A stretch of 64,000 nucleotides of DNA from Girardinichthys multiradiatus (lineage: Eukaryota; Chordata; Actinopteri; Cyprinodontiformes; Goodeidae). The notes under the pieces were generated by a model, which saw nothing but the letters and a program-made list of their open reading frames with translations, searched no databases and was not told the origin of the DNA. The stretch is from contig NC_061811.1 of the NCBI RefSeq assembly GCF_021462225.1, positions 20,610,663 to 20,674,662 of the forward strand. Reading direction: 5' to 3'. The position numbers and the translations under genes are program-made. Below are positions 20,781 through 32,539 of this stretch, piece after piece (positions within the stretch are counted from its first letter, which is position 1; each line of letters begins with the position of its first letter).

Positions 20781-21021
20781 TGTTGGGCCGACCAAGCTGC
20801 ACGTTACCACGGTGATGCGGTCTCTGTTGTCCTTCTTTCAGACCGGGAAACTGCTCCACTCGGCTTCGTAGAGACAGTGTCTCTGCAGGGATTTCTCTGG
20901 AACACCGTTTGCTTCTGCAGGCCTCAAGAGAGAAAGTCAAGCCAGGCTTGTACCTTAATTCCGGTTCATGAATGAATCTACTGGATACACAGACAGTGAT
21001 TAATTTGTACTTATCTTCGTG

Positions 21022-21042
21022 CATATGATCGATGATCATATG
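21022..21042. repeat. Short inverted repeat, 9-bp arms
   Basis: CATATGATC, spacer GAT, GATCATATG: perfect arms with a 3-base centre. It lies in the candidate ERV-like LTR and could be a dimeric protein-binding site. It may equally be chance in an AT-rich region. Confidence 0.6.
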
Positions 21043-21240
21043 ACACTCTCAGATCCAGTAGAAGAGTTATGTCTGTTCGCCAGCAAAGAGACATTAGCGC
21101 GCTGTGTCTCCCCTGTCCGGTCCCTCTGGAGGCCGTGTGGAAGAGATCGGACCATTGGGAAGGTGGGGGTTTTATATGGCCAGTGGCATCATGGGAAGTC
21201 CACTGTTACCCCCCTCCCCTTTTCCAAATGTGCTGGAAGT

Positions 21241-24200
21241 AGGTGAAATGAAATTTATTTTGAAAGTTCCAGAAAACTTTACCGCAACTGTACCGCATCT
21301 TTCATGTTGTTTCCATTGCTGTGGGTCCCAACATTTTTATATCCTTTTACATGTTTTCCTTCATTGTTTGGGGGGTTAATTAAATAGCATTTCTGACAAC
21401 TCTGTTGTATTAAATGTGCCTTAGAATTAAAGTTGACTTGATGTGAGTTTTGTATGATTTAGTGCCTTTAAATTCATGTCTAAAAATCATGACTAAAGCG
21501 GTGCTAAAATGCTCAAAGTTATACCACCCTTTCCATAATGGGGCTGTTTTAGTAAAGATGCTAAAATGATGCACAATCTGCAGTTTTGTTCAATACTGAA
21601 ACTTCAAGACTTAATTGAATAGCTTAAGTAAAATAGAATAACGCTTAAAAATGTAGCATGTATACTACATGTTATTAGCCTAAAATCTTCCATCAGTCAG
21701 TGGAGGTAATAAAGACTCTTAGCTGACATCTTTAAGAACCAACAAAAGAAGTCCAGCTCCCTTCTTTTCAAGACTTTACCTCGGTAATTCAGTATGTCCC
21801 TGACGTATTTCCCCCTTCTTCCATGAACCATTTCGTTTAGATGTTCAACCTTCACTGTCACCTCAGGTTTTAGAGAATGTGTCAGCATTTGATGCCCTGA
21901 GATGAGAACAGACTGTTCTGTCCTTTTGTCCAGCACACAAAGCCATAAGTGTTAGAAGACTTATAAAGAGATGGAATAATAACAGAAAATCTCATGCAGA
22001 GCACTTTGGTAAAATTTTGTAGGGATATTATCAACTGGGAATTACTTTTTAACCATTTTTCCTGTGCTTGTATCGCTTAAATAGTGCTAAATTCATGGGA
22101 ATAAGCAAAAACTAAGACTTAATCTGAATAAATTTAAGATGAGAAGACAAACTTCAGAATCCAATCTGGTATCAATGTTTTCTAAATAACAGGAATACTC
22201 ATGAACTTCTTTTAGAGGACTACTTCTTGTCAATATGTAAGCAAGAACAAACCTACCTTCAAATCTAATCAAGTCAATTACTTTACACATGAAACAATTG
22301 TCTCATTGTTTAAAAATCTTATTTAAAACTTTTTAGATGATAAAACCTTTCTACCTGCTAGCAAAAATTGGTAACAGCAATGTAGTTTAAAATATAAAAC
22401 ATTGTTAAATTGGCCTTTAGAGCCTGTTCCGTAACACCACCATGACTTTTTACATTGCCTATTTTAAACAGCACAACACCACTGAAACACATCTGCACAC
22501 CAAAATCAGCAAGGAGCTACCAGATTCTTCTGGAGAAGGTTCTGAATATACCACATTTCTAAAACAAATTGAGTCCACTTGACATTTCTGTCAAAATGAA
22601 GGCCTGGCTCAATACATGAAAAAATGTTTTGGTGTGAAGGACTCATACAATTTACCTTTGAACTATTTCAAATAAATTCAACACAGTGTCCTAGAGTCCA
22701 CAGGTATGAATGAGTTGACAGTGTGTCTGGACCTCTGCAACTATTTTATTCATAAAGTCTCTCATTTGTCAGGGTCTGTCCTTCTTTGTCAGAGGTGTAC
22801 TGTGTGTGCATGCGTTTAAGTGTGAGCATGGTTGCACACTTTTTTTTTACAATGAAGATCATGAAAAAAGGCTTAAGGATACAGTGTATGAGAAGCCTGT
22901 TAAGGAGAGAGGAAACCAGATTGTGTGGGATACCACAACAGACGATTTTGCTTGTAGGATGACATTTGTTTGGATTCTGGATTTGTCTTTGTATTCCTTA
23001 ACTTTTCTCCTCATCTCAAATCATACATCCTTTTATCTTTTGACTTTGTACCACCTTTGTCTGAATGCGGATTTGGGCCATTTGAAATTCACGTTTAAAA
23101 AAAAATGAAATAATTTCATAAAAATGCCAAAATCTGGCCATACTGCTGGACACGTGCAAATAACTTGTTTTAATATTATTTAAAGTCTGCCTTTCTTTTT
23201 CCTGTTTTAAATAGTATGTTCTCTTTAATTTCCATTATGAATAATGGTGAAGAGACATTGACATCTCACATGCTGTAAATGTACATCATGGGAACAGGAA
23301 GTAATTAATTACTAATTTAATTTCTAGACCCTTAAACAAAAAAGATAGTGGCACATTTCTTAGAATTGTTTTGGGAATTTTTTGTCCCACACTGAATAAA
23401 TGTACCCAAATTTAAAGTTGGGTACATTTAAATTTTTCCAAAATCAAAACCTTTTTTTAATGATTGAGTAAATAGAAAATTAATAGAGATAATTCCATGG
23501 ACAAAAGGATAAATAACTAAAGTGAGAGGAAACTAGACAATTGACATTAGTTTCTTTATATTAATACTTCTTTTTAAAAGTCAATGCATTTCTAAAAACA
23601 AATATATGGGAAGTGGGTTTTATAGGCATATTTTCTGTTTTCCATTTTTGGCATCAATCAGGACTGAACTCTAAGGTGTTTCCTCACTACCAGGCAGTAA
23701 CTCAGAGATAAAATTTCTATCGTGGTATTAAGAAAAATCAGATCTTGTGTTTTCTGTTTTACCTTAATTTTGTGTTGTCTTTGAAGATGGCTACAAAGTC
23801 TTCAAAATTATTGGTGCCATGCTGCTGAGTATAAAATGTGCTCTCAGGTGTGCTTTGTATAAATTGAAGCTGTAATTTTATGTTCCCAGAAATATGACAG
23901 CTGTAGTCCACCCCCCCTCGCCCCTTTTCAGTAAATTATGCAAATTAGTTCATTTTTTCATGTAGTGTACCATTTGTTGCTGTGTTTATTGTCCACTCTT
24001 CAAAACACTTTCCAGAGAAAAGAGCAAAGATAAATTTGGTCCATACTGGGGACTGCAGAAGCTTTCAATGGTTTTGTTTTAAGCAGCAAGAAACAAACAC
24101 CCCAAAAAGATAAATCCATGAATGTTTTATTTATTTTTATGAGTTGTTGTTTGCTGAGCTTGAAGTCTCAACACAGACTATGAGACAGCACATGTGGCTC

Positions 24201-25489
24201 AATGGGTGTCGGCCTGTGTAAAAAAAGAAAATTTCCCACAGCAGATGCTGTTTTTGGAAGAGACAGGATTTGTTTTTTTTTCTCCCTTCCATCTAAAAAA
24301 AGCAGCTGTGACATCTTAAGCTTATAAAAAAAAAACATTATGCTACAATTTGTATTCTGTCAAACAGGCGTGCACCAGACAAAAACAGGAACACCATCAG
24401 TCATGTCTGCGTGTTGTGCTTTTTCTGGGTTTTGAAGCAAATATTGTGCAAGAATTTTACACATAATAGGTGCAGATTAGTTACTGTGCATTAATTTTCA
24501 TGGCGAGTTATGAATGATAATTGCTTGACGTATCAGGCACAGAAAGGCATGCAAAGGAGCGGAGATCATTAGAGGCACGTTACACAATTATGGCTTTCTG
24601 ATTGTCCATGGCAATGAAACGGACACAGATTTTGGATGCGCTACCCTGCTGCCTATTTTTAAACAGAATCAGGATCCAAATGACTACTTTCAAATAGATA
24701 GTATTCATATAAAAATGTTTCAGGACAAAAAAACTGCCATAATGAACAAAATAAGGTAAAATTCTTCAGTTTTTCCCAGAAAAAAATGAGACAACTCTAC
24801 AGCAGCTTGACTTATAAAGCTTTGGATGTTGTGTTCTTTCATTTTCTGTTCAGGTGTTTTGTCTGGTAATCTTAAAAAAGAAACATGCACAACTACAACT
24901 GGCTGCCTGAATGGGAACTAAGGGATATAATAAACAAGAATTTATTAATCGGGCATTTTTATAGCACACTAGATAGACAATGCTGAACAGAAATGTGGAC
25001 AAAATGTACCAATTAACAAAGGTGAAGTTGGTTTGAAGGACTAAGGACATGCAAATGTGTTAAAGATGAAGAGGAAACAATAATGTGTAAAACCACAATA
25101 ACAAATAGGTAGTAAGAGGATAAAACAGTAAAAACTAAACGTATATGTACATTTAATTAAAATAATTGCTATAAAGGATCATTAATCACTAACAAAAATC
25201 TCTCTCTATATATATGAATAAACCTTTTTAAAAACCGATTTAAAGTCTAACTTAAAGTTTATTGAAACCACAGATACAAATAGGATACGGTTTAAAATAA
25301 GGAAATAAATTTTCTTAAGTTGTGCAATAATACGCTTAAGTTATTTAATATTAAGTTATTTTGGACCCGCTTAGGTCCCAACAGTGTGATGCGGTACCCA
25401 GTCTTTGGACCTACCCAATCAGTCCCTCAGCCATGTGAAAAGAGTCACTGTATTCCTGTTGGCAGGCAGAGAGTTCAACAATTCATTTT
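21241..25489. other. Long unassigned interval
   Basis: No coding region, RNA gene or transposon was recognised over about 4.2 kb. ORFs at 21697-21936, 22093-22290 and 22806-23108 have no recognisable motifs. A C-rich run occurs near 23911. It may be intergenic or intronic DNA. Confidence 0.45.
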
Positions 25490-25517
25490 TGGGTCAGAGG
25501 TTTGTGCCTCTGACCCA
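25490..25517. repeat. Hairpin, 11-bp perfect stem
   Basis: TGGGTCAGAGG, loop TTTGTG, CCTCTGACCCA. It is isolated and GC-rich compared with its surroundings; no linked gene was found. Confidence 0.75.
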
Positions 25518-25879
25518 CAAATGTGCAAAGACAAGAACAAATAAATGTATATACAGTTTAGGCTAAATAAATAAAAGAAATAAATAAATAAAATAATCTT
25601 CACACCATCTAAAATTGCTCCTTCATATTTTAAGTTCAAAATAATTAGAAAGAAAAGGTTAAAACTGAAAAGAAGATGTTAAAAATTATTTACCATCTTC
25701 ATACCTTTTGGTTTGATAACTTTTAGAGGATCGATAAGGGACTGTGTAGGCTCGCCATGTCTGTTTGTTATGAACACCATTACTTCAGTGAAAACGCACC
25801 TTCATATCATCTCAAACCCTTTCTTTGTGACCAGTTCCTTGGAGTAGGTCCACCCCTTACCACAAACCTTATGTGATGG

Positions 25880-27360
25880 TTTAAGGGTAAGGTGTTTGTC
25901 TTTTATCCGCTGACTTGGGCTTTTGTTGGTGCCAGTTTCCACTCCCCTGGTTCTGTTTCATCATTGGGGAACCGAATTTGCACCTTTTGTTATGCCTGTT
26001 CTCAGTTTGAGTGTTCAACACTCGAACCCTGCATCCTCCTTCGCTGTCTGAAGGGACATATGTTTCCCACACAAGCTGAGCATACCTATGAACTGCCTGC
26101 ATAAAGAGGGTCCCTGTCCTGAAAAGCATGGTTACATCTAACTGCACACTCCTATGGAGGTTAAAAAGGAACAAGGACTTGAAGGTTTTGTCTTCTTCAA
26201 GACCTGGAACCTAACATCCATTAAAATAAGCAACCCTCAAGCAGTGACAATATTCTCTGCGAGGTTTATGTTCTTTTCCTAGAACTGCAAAAGCATCAAG
26301 TGTGGCCATGGCTTCATCTCTGTTTACAGAGTGCTCTTCTCTTAGAGCCTAACAAAGAGCTGAATAACTGTCAATAATCTATGGGGGGAAACGTTTTTTG
26401 AACACATGAACACTCTTAGCAGTAGTTTCCCACATAAGCTTCATTTTCTCACAAGAAGAAGAAAATTGCAAGTAAAAAAGAAAATGTGCAATCTCCTTCT
26501 GATAATGAAAAATGTTTAACTCATGATTATCAGGGTCAAAAACATCTATGTCCTGAGTAACGGACTCAGAGCTCTTGAATTTGTGTTCACCCTTAGGGGG
26601 TGACATAGTGTCTGAAGGAAGAGTGGTGCGAGTCTGGTCGGGAGGCTGCTCTATTCCCCCATTTGGACCACTTGCCCATGCTCAGTCTGGCTCCTGATTC
26701 TCTTTGTGAATGTCAATTGCAATGGGGTGGAGCAAGGCACTCCTGAAAACAGTCTGATTTCCAACACTTCTCTTATGGTCTGGAGAAGTACACTGGTTAA
26801 ATTCCAAATTTGGAGTCTGTGTCCTAAATTTTAGAGAAATTTGCTCTGCTCTACGTTCTGTGTTAGAAACTGCATAAATGTTCTGTGACTGTCTCCTGGT
26901 GTGACTGAGGCTGCTGCTGAGAGTGATTATGTAAAAATTCTACATGAGAGACGGGGGCTTTATACCCCTTTTAAAGTGCAGCCTTCCTGATCTCACCTGC
27001 CTTCAGATCCTGTAACTTTGCTTCAACTGTCTCCATCCTCATCTCAGCCTTTTAGAGCTCAAGGTTTGCATTCTCTAATTTGAGGGGTCATCTGATGGTC
27101 AGACTGCAACTGAGAATATTGTTTTGCTTCCAGTTGTGATTTCTGCTGATACAAGGTAAGCTGACAAATAACCAATTGAATGTGTCCGCCTTTAGCCAGA
27201 TTTTCAATTAAGTCAAGTAAATCTTGAATCTTTTAATCACAAGTAGCAAGGTTAAAACTATTTAAATTAGTTAACTCATCTGGAGACAAGCAGACGAGAC
27301 CAGCAACAACCTATTGCTTCTCAATGTCTGTTGAGTATACAAATGATTCCATCATTTAAG
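25880..27360 (-). pseudogene. Decayed retroelement gag-like region
   Basis: Minus strand, several frames. Near 27250-27080 a coiled-coil-like segment reads YQQKSQLEAKQYSQLQSD. At 26606-26379 the frame gives DVFDPDNHELNIFHYQKEIAHFL, then MKLMWETTAKSVHVFKKRFPP. That resembles the capsid block of fish retroelement Gags in which a helix with KxxLLWKT-x-SxxVxxF occurs. At 26174-25881, LFLFNLHRSVQLDVTMLF fits the FKSLFLRNLHP-like C-terminal capsid helix, followed by a basic Gln/Lys-rich tail. Stops between the pieces rule out function. No pol or LTRs were seen. The family is unknown; an endogenous retrovirus or an LTR retrotransposon are both possible. Confidence 0.42.
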
Positions 27361-29689
27361 CAACAACAATGCAAATCCAACAAATGTATGTCCAGCTATA
27401 TATTAATATTTGATTATGCATATATTGCAAACCTTTGTGTGTGTGTATAAAAAAAGAGGCACATAGGTTGACAGTTCAACTTCCAACCTTCCTCAGGGTA
27501 ATATTAGATTTAACTAGGACTTAAATCTGACAATAAATCATGTTCTACACAAAATAATCACTGTGCCTGATTAGATATCTACGCATCACAATCTTAGCTT
27601 AGATAGTAAGGTTAACTATAAAGTTAAATCAGGATTCAAATTGTGGTCTTACACAAAACACATAATCTGGATACTGATGTGCAGCAAATGTTTGGATTGG
27701 ACTGTGAGATTAACTGTAAAATCAAGTTAAATAAAGTCTCTAACTATTACTTACACAAAAAACAGATTAGGTCAGGGGGAATCTGAATATATGCTTACAT
27801 AACTGACTTTATCATTACAAGCAAAGGAGATACTATTGGAGTTGGCCAAAGTTTAAATTTATGAACTCCAGCAATGTCATGAGTCATATTATTCTCCTAT
27901 ATAAGCAGCAACATCCGATGTCAGAACTCTGATGTGGTGAGTCCTATTATTTTATTTAACACCCCAGTAGGGGGTCTTAAGAAGAATTCAAATATTATTT
28001 TTTTCTACTTTCATTACTGTAGGTTCCCTTAGTTAAACATAAAGTGTGTGATATCCACAGAAATAATTATTTAGACAGAGTTTACAATTTCTGAGAGAAA
28101 AATCAATTAGATATGTGCATGTTATTTCAAACACAAATTTCACAAAAAACCCTTGAGGCTTAAGAGGTTAATGAGCAGCGACAGCTGATGCTAAAGCCAC
28201 CACACGGTGCATTAATGATTTGCACTGTTGTGTTATTTACACTTCACTTTATAAGTGTGAATTTATTTACTGAATATTACAGCCTTACAGTAAAATATGC
28301 ATGTTAATGGAATTCTCCACATAAAACTAGTAATACTCACTAAACTACGAGCAAAGGAAAAATAATAACACAAATAATAATAATAGTAAAATGGATGATT
28401 AATCAGTTGATGAGTAATGGACAACAGGAACATGTAGAATAACCAAAGCTTTGGATCAAATGAGAATGTGAGAAACCATGATGAATATCAGTACCAGAAA
28501 CACTTCAGCATAAAATGATTGTCAGTCAATTCAGAAATGTATGGATAAATGGGTTCTGTATCAAATGAGAATATAAGAAGCACCACTGGGAATTAATGGA
28601 TACAAACGTGAGTGGGTCTTTCCCCAGTAGCGTCCAGCTAGCAAGTAACCCACAGGCAGGCTAACCTAGGAGGCCAAATAGCTAGGTGTTAGGTTGGTTA
28701 ACTAGCTGGTTGCCTCGTGGTTTGGACAATGGAATGAAACTGCACATTGGAAACAAGAAACATGAAATAGAAACAGCACACAGCAAAATAAACAGTCCAC
28801 AAAGCACGAGACTGTCGTATTATCCCAAAAAAATTTCAAGAAAAGAAAGCGTAACTCAATGGCTGTCTTAAAACCCGACCAATAGAACCCAGGTTAACTT
28901 TGAATACATAGTGAAAATACCATCATGAAGCCGAAGCTAAAGAGGAGTGCCAGGAGTCTTGTCTCTGCCCAGACATACATACTTGAATAATGTCTTTTTG
29001 TGAGTGTTTCCATCCTCTAGGTCGAGAGATAAGAACCTGCATTACAAACTGCTAAAAACCAGACTTTTTTGGCCATAAGACGATCTTCTGAATGTGCATT
29101 CAGCTGGATCTTAAAGCTATCAGGAAGGCAATTGTAGGCTTCCAGAAGTCTGGTTCATCCTTGGGTACAATATTTAGATACCTGAAGGTATCACATTAAT
29201 CTGTTTAAACCATTATTTACAACCATATATATTATAAGAATGTCCAGCCCTCATACTGCTCATGAAGGAGACAGGTTCTGTGTCCCAAATATGAGCACGA
29301 CATAGTGTGTAATGTGTGAAGATGGGAGTAGATTTTGATTATCCACAGTGAACAAAATTATGTACAAACAAGGGTTAAAATGTCATTCAGAGAGGAGGAA
29401 GCCATCACTTCAATATCAACAGCCAGATTACAGATTGCAAATGCACTCAGGGACAAGATCCTTTGGAGATATGTCATGGAGTCAGTTGAAACAGACATTT
29501 TTGGGTTAATAATGAACATCATTACATTGGAGGAAAAAGGAAGCCTGGAAATTGTATTTCAACTAGGAAGTACAGAGGTGGCAGCATCACATTGTGTGAT
29601 TGCTTTCCTTGCAGGACAGACTTGCGCAATTTCCAAAAAGATGACATCATGAAGAGATAATATTATGTGCATTATGTAGAATAATTCAA
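27361..29689. other. Unassigned AT-rich DNA
   Basis: No recognisable coding region. ORFs at 28686-28871 and 29335-29652 show no motif I know. The second lies directly upstream of a Tc1 relic and its end (29600-29650) may be a badly eroded part of that transposase. Confidence 0.4.
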
Positions 29690-30010
29690 GCAGCATTTCA
29701 AGAAATGAGCCAAGACGTTAAAGATGGGACATAGATGGGTCTTTCAAATGGACATGGACCTTAAGCTTGGTTAAAGGGCAACAAAATCAATGTTTTGGAG
29801 TGGCCATCAAAAAGAACTGATTTAGCCCCTAGAAAGTCTGTAGACAGAGCTAAAAAGGTTTGTGTCAGCAAGGGTGCCTTTAAATGTTACACAAGTTCTG
29901 TCAGAAGAAATTGGCCAAATTCCAGCTAACTATTGTGAGAAGCTTGTGGAAGGATACCAAAAATGTCAGACCCAAATCAAACAGTTTGAAGGCTATCCCA
30001 CCCAATGTGA
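29690..30010 (+). pseudogene. Tc1-like transposase C-terminus, heavily decayed
   Basis: Plus-strand frames read KINVLEWPSKRTDLAP (family pattern KVLEWPSQSPDLNP), then a stop, then a C-terminal block where 29862-30000 gives LSEEIGQIPANYCEKLVEGYQKC. This matches the EEWAKIPPxxCxKLVExYxKR terminal helix of Tc1 transposases. The frames are shifted between blocks and the terminal repeats are not identifiable. It belongs to a different, older Tc1 lineage than the copy 476 bp downstream. Confidence 0.62.
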
Positions 30011-30485
30011 AGGAAATGTATACCTTATAATTTTAAGAAACTTTAAATTCTTAAATTCTAATTTCTTTATCATCTTCTCTAAGATATTCTCATGCTCCAT
30101 TTTTTGGAATATAACAAAAATAAGTTATTTTGTTAATCCTAACCACTGCTCTAGAAAATGAAATGTATTCTTGTTAACATTTATCGGAAACCCAAACTAG
30201 AGAAGAACCCAATGCACCACCAATATTTTTAATTGGTCTAAATGATTCAATTTTGGAGTTCTCTGATGCTCATTGCTAAACTTATTAAGAAACTTCTCTA
30301 CCATTAGTGACTTGAAGACAGTATGAGTATTTGTATTTAATATTTTTGGCACAGCCCTTTTGGTTTGGTATGGATTTATACTGAAGTAATCCAGTGCCGT
30401 TTTACGTAAACAGTAAACATGCAGAATTCTACGCCCTGCAGTGCAACTTTAAAAAGGACCACCAAAACAGAAGAAAATATGAGTA

Positions 30486-32086
30486 CAGGTCCTTCTCAAA
30501 ATATTAGCATATTGTGATAAAGTTCATTATTTTCCATAATGTAATGATGAAAATTTAATATTCATATATTTTAGATTCATTGCACACTAACTGAAATATT
30601 TCAGGTCTTTTATTGTCTTAATACGGATGATTTTGGCATACAGCTCATGAAAACCCAAAATACCTATCTCACAAAATTAGCATATTTAATCCGACCAATA
30701 AAAGAAAAGTGTTTTTAATACAAAAAATGTCAACCTTCAAATAATCATGTACAGTTATGCACTCAATACTTGGTCGGGAATCCTTTTGCAGAAATGACTG
30801 CTTCAATGCGGCGTGGCATGGAGGCAATCAGCCTGTGGCACTGCTCAGGTCTTATGGAGGCCCAGGATGCTTCGATAGCGGCCTTTAGCGCATCCAGAGT
30901 GTTGGGTCTTGAGTCTCTCAACGTTCTCTTCACAATATCCCACAGATTCTCTATGGGGTTCAGGTCAGGAGAGTTGGCAGGCCAATTGAGCACAGTGATA
31001 CTATGGTCAGTAAACCCTTTACCAGTGGTTTTGGCACTGTGAGCAGGTGCCAGGTTGTGCTGAAAAATGAAATCTTCATCTCCATAAAGCTTTTCAGCAG
31101 ATGGAAGCAAGAAGTGCTCCAAAATCTCCTGATAGCTAGCTGCATTGACCCTGCCCTTGATAAAACACAGTGGACCAACACCAGCAGCTGACACGGCACC
31201 CCAGACCATCACTGACTGTGGGTACTTGACACTGGACTTCTGGCATTTTGGCATTTCCTTCTCCCCAGTCTTCCTCCAGACTCTGGCACCTTGATTTCCG
31301 AATGACATGCATAATTTGCTTTCATCCGAAAAAAGTACTTTGGACCACTGAGCAACAGTCCAGTGCTGCTTCTCTGTAGCCCAGGTCAGGCGCTTCTGCC
31401 GCTGTTTCTGGTTCAAAAGTGGCTTGACCTGGGGAATGCGGCACCTGTAGCCCATTTCCTGCACACGCCTTTGCACGGTGGCTCTGGATGTTTCTACTCC
31501 AGACTCAGTCCACTGCTTCCGCAGGTCCCCCAAGGTCTGGAATCGGCCCTTCTTCCTCACGGTCCGGTCACCTCTTCTCGTTGTGCAGCGTTTTCTGCCA
31601 CACTTTTTTCTTCCCACAGACTTCCCACTGAGGTGCCTTGATACAGCACTCTGGGAACAGCCTATTTGTTCAGAAATTTCTTTTTGTGTCTTACCCTCTT
31701 GCTTGAGGGTGTCAATAGTGGCCTTCTGGACAGCAGTCAGGTCGGCAGTCTTACCCATGATTGGGGTTTTGAGTGATGAACCAGGCCGGGAGTTTTAAAG
31801 GCCTCAGGAATCTTTTGCAGGTGTTTAGAGTTAACTCATTGATTCAGATGATTAGGTTCATAGCTCGTTTGGAGACCCTTTTAATGATATGCTAATTTTG
31901 TGAGATAGGAATTTTGGGTTTTCATGAGCTGTATGCCAAAATCATCCGTATTAAGACAATAAAAGACCTGAAATATTTCAGTTAGTGTGCAATGAATCTA
32001 AAATATATGAATGTTAAATTTTCGTCATGACATTATGGAAAATAATGAACTTTATCACAATATGCTAATATTTTGAGAAGGACCTG
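30486..32086 (-). mobile_element. Tc1/mariner element, full length, copy 2
   Basis: 1601 bp, ends CAGGTCCTTCTCAAAATATT and its inverse, flanked by TA at 30484-30485 and 32087-32088. Same family as 8162-9771, opposite orientation, with matching ~200-bp inverted repeats. A short stretch just inside the left inverted repeat (CATATTTAATCCGACC) differs in detail from copy 1. The transposase frame is uninterrupted. Confidence 0.95.
30763..31758 (-). CDS. Tc1-family transposase, 331 aa, second catalytic Asp replaced by Asn
   Basis: Almost identical to the 334-residue protein of copy 1, including both helix-turn-helix units and the DD34E-type catalytic fold. It is three residues shorter: where copy 1 has RTLRKIVEKGQF this copy has RTVRKKGRF, a 9-base in-frame deletion in the linker before the second DNA-binding unit. 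SDESKL, FQHNLAPAH and NPIENLW show that the first Asp and the Glu are kept but the middle Asp is Asn, as in copy 1 (CAC AAC). It starts at ATG 31758 in the same context (ATCATGGGTAAGAC). Probably inactive in catalysis, but the ORF is uninterrupted. Confidence 0.92.
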   Translation of the reverse strand: MGKTADLTAVQKATIDTLKQEGKTQKEISEQIGCSQSAVSRHLSGKSVGRKKCGRKRCTTRRGDRTVRKKGRFQTLGDLRKQWTESGVETSRATVQRRVQEMGYRCRIPQVKPLLNQKQRQKRLTWATEKQHWTVAQWSKVLFSDESKLCMSFGNQGARVWRKTGEKEMPKCQKSSVKYPQSVMVWGAVSAAGVGPLCFIKGRVNAASYQEILEHFLLPSAEKLYGDEDFIFQHNLAPAHSAKTTGKGFTDHSITVLNWPANSPDLNPIENLWDIVKRTLRDSRPNTLDALKAAIEASWASIRPEQCHRLIASMPRRIEAVISAKGFPTKY

Positions 32087-32229
32087 TATATCCAAGAATT
32101 ACTAAAGTCTAGTATTTTGGGAACATTGTTTTCTTTTTCACCTACATTGAAAATGGAGGCAATAAAATGGACCAAAACAAAGCTTTATGTCTGCATTCAG
32201 TCTTCATAGCAGCAGACGTGTGACTACAC

Positions 32230-32537
32230 ATCAGAACAATGTAGAGCAATGTCCTTCAGGTTGCTTTCAAGACTCTACAAAGGTCTCTGCAAATCAAAAG
32301 GAACATTGTGCCATGTGAAACAAAAATGGGAAAAAGAGGGCAATTTAACAGTATCTGAACTGGAATGGACAGCAATCTGTGAGGTACAGTGGAAAACACC
32401 CTACTCTATGATATGGAGGGAATTCTGCTGGAAGAACATGGTCAGGATTTTCAAAACTCCAATCCAAGGAAAACATTTTACTAAATCAGCAACCTGTTGG
32501 AGGCAATGCGGAGGGCAAGAAGCAAACCATTACCACA
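32230..32537 (+). mobile_element. L1-type LINE fragment (end of RT ORF)
   Basis: The frame 32249-32587 gives MIWREFCWKNMVRIFKTPIQG and then CWRQCGGQEANHYHI. This is the C-terminal CWRxCG-x6-H-x3-H zinc-finger-like block typical of L1 and Tx1-type ORF2 proteins. It ends where the next Tc1 begins (TA at 32538), which cut it before the usual IFWDCP continuation. Only 450 bp separate the two Tc1 elements. Confidence 0.65.
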
Positions 32538-32539
32538 TA

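Larger units (their letters stand above)
19444..21240 (-). mobile_element. Candidate ERV-like LTR, interrupted by a LINE 3' end
   Basis: Left edge TGTCCTGTGAATACC. On the minus strand, CCATATAAAACCCCC near 21180-21165 looks like a TATA box. A TTAATAAATTC signal lies near 19580, about 140 bp before the presumed 3' end. Removing the LINE insertion (20238-20780) leaves about 1.25 kb, long but possible for an endogenous-retrovirus LTR. I remember the AT-rich half as a recurring fish repeat, but no gag, pol or env is attached and the right edge is not defined. Confidence 0.33.

Noticed and set aside
30770..31798. Multiple antisense ORFs opposite the Tc1 transposase (also at 8607-9403 and 55440-56382)
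   Set aside because: Recurring shadows of the transposase coding strand, identical in all three copies.
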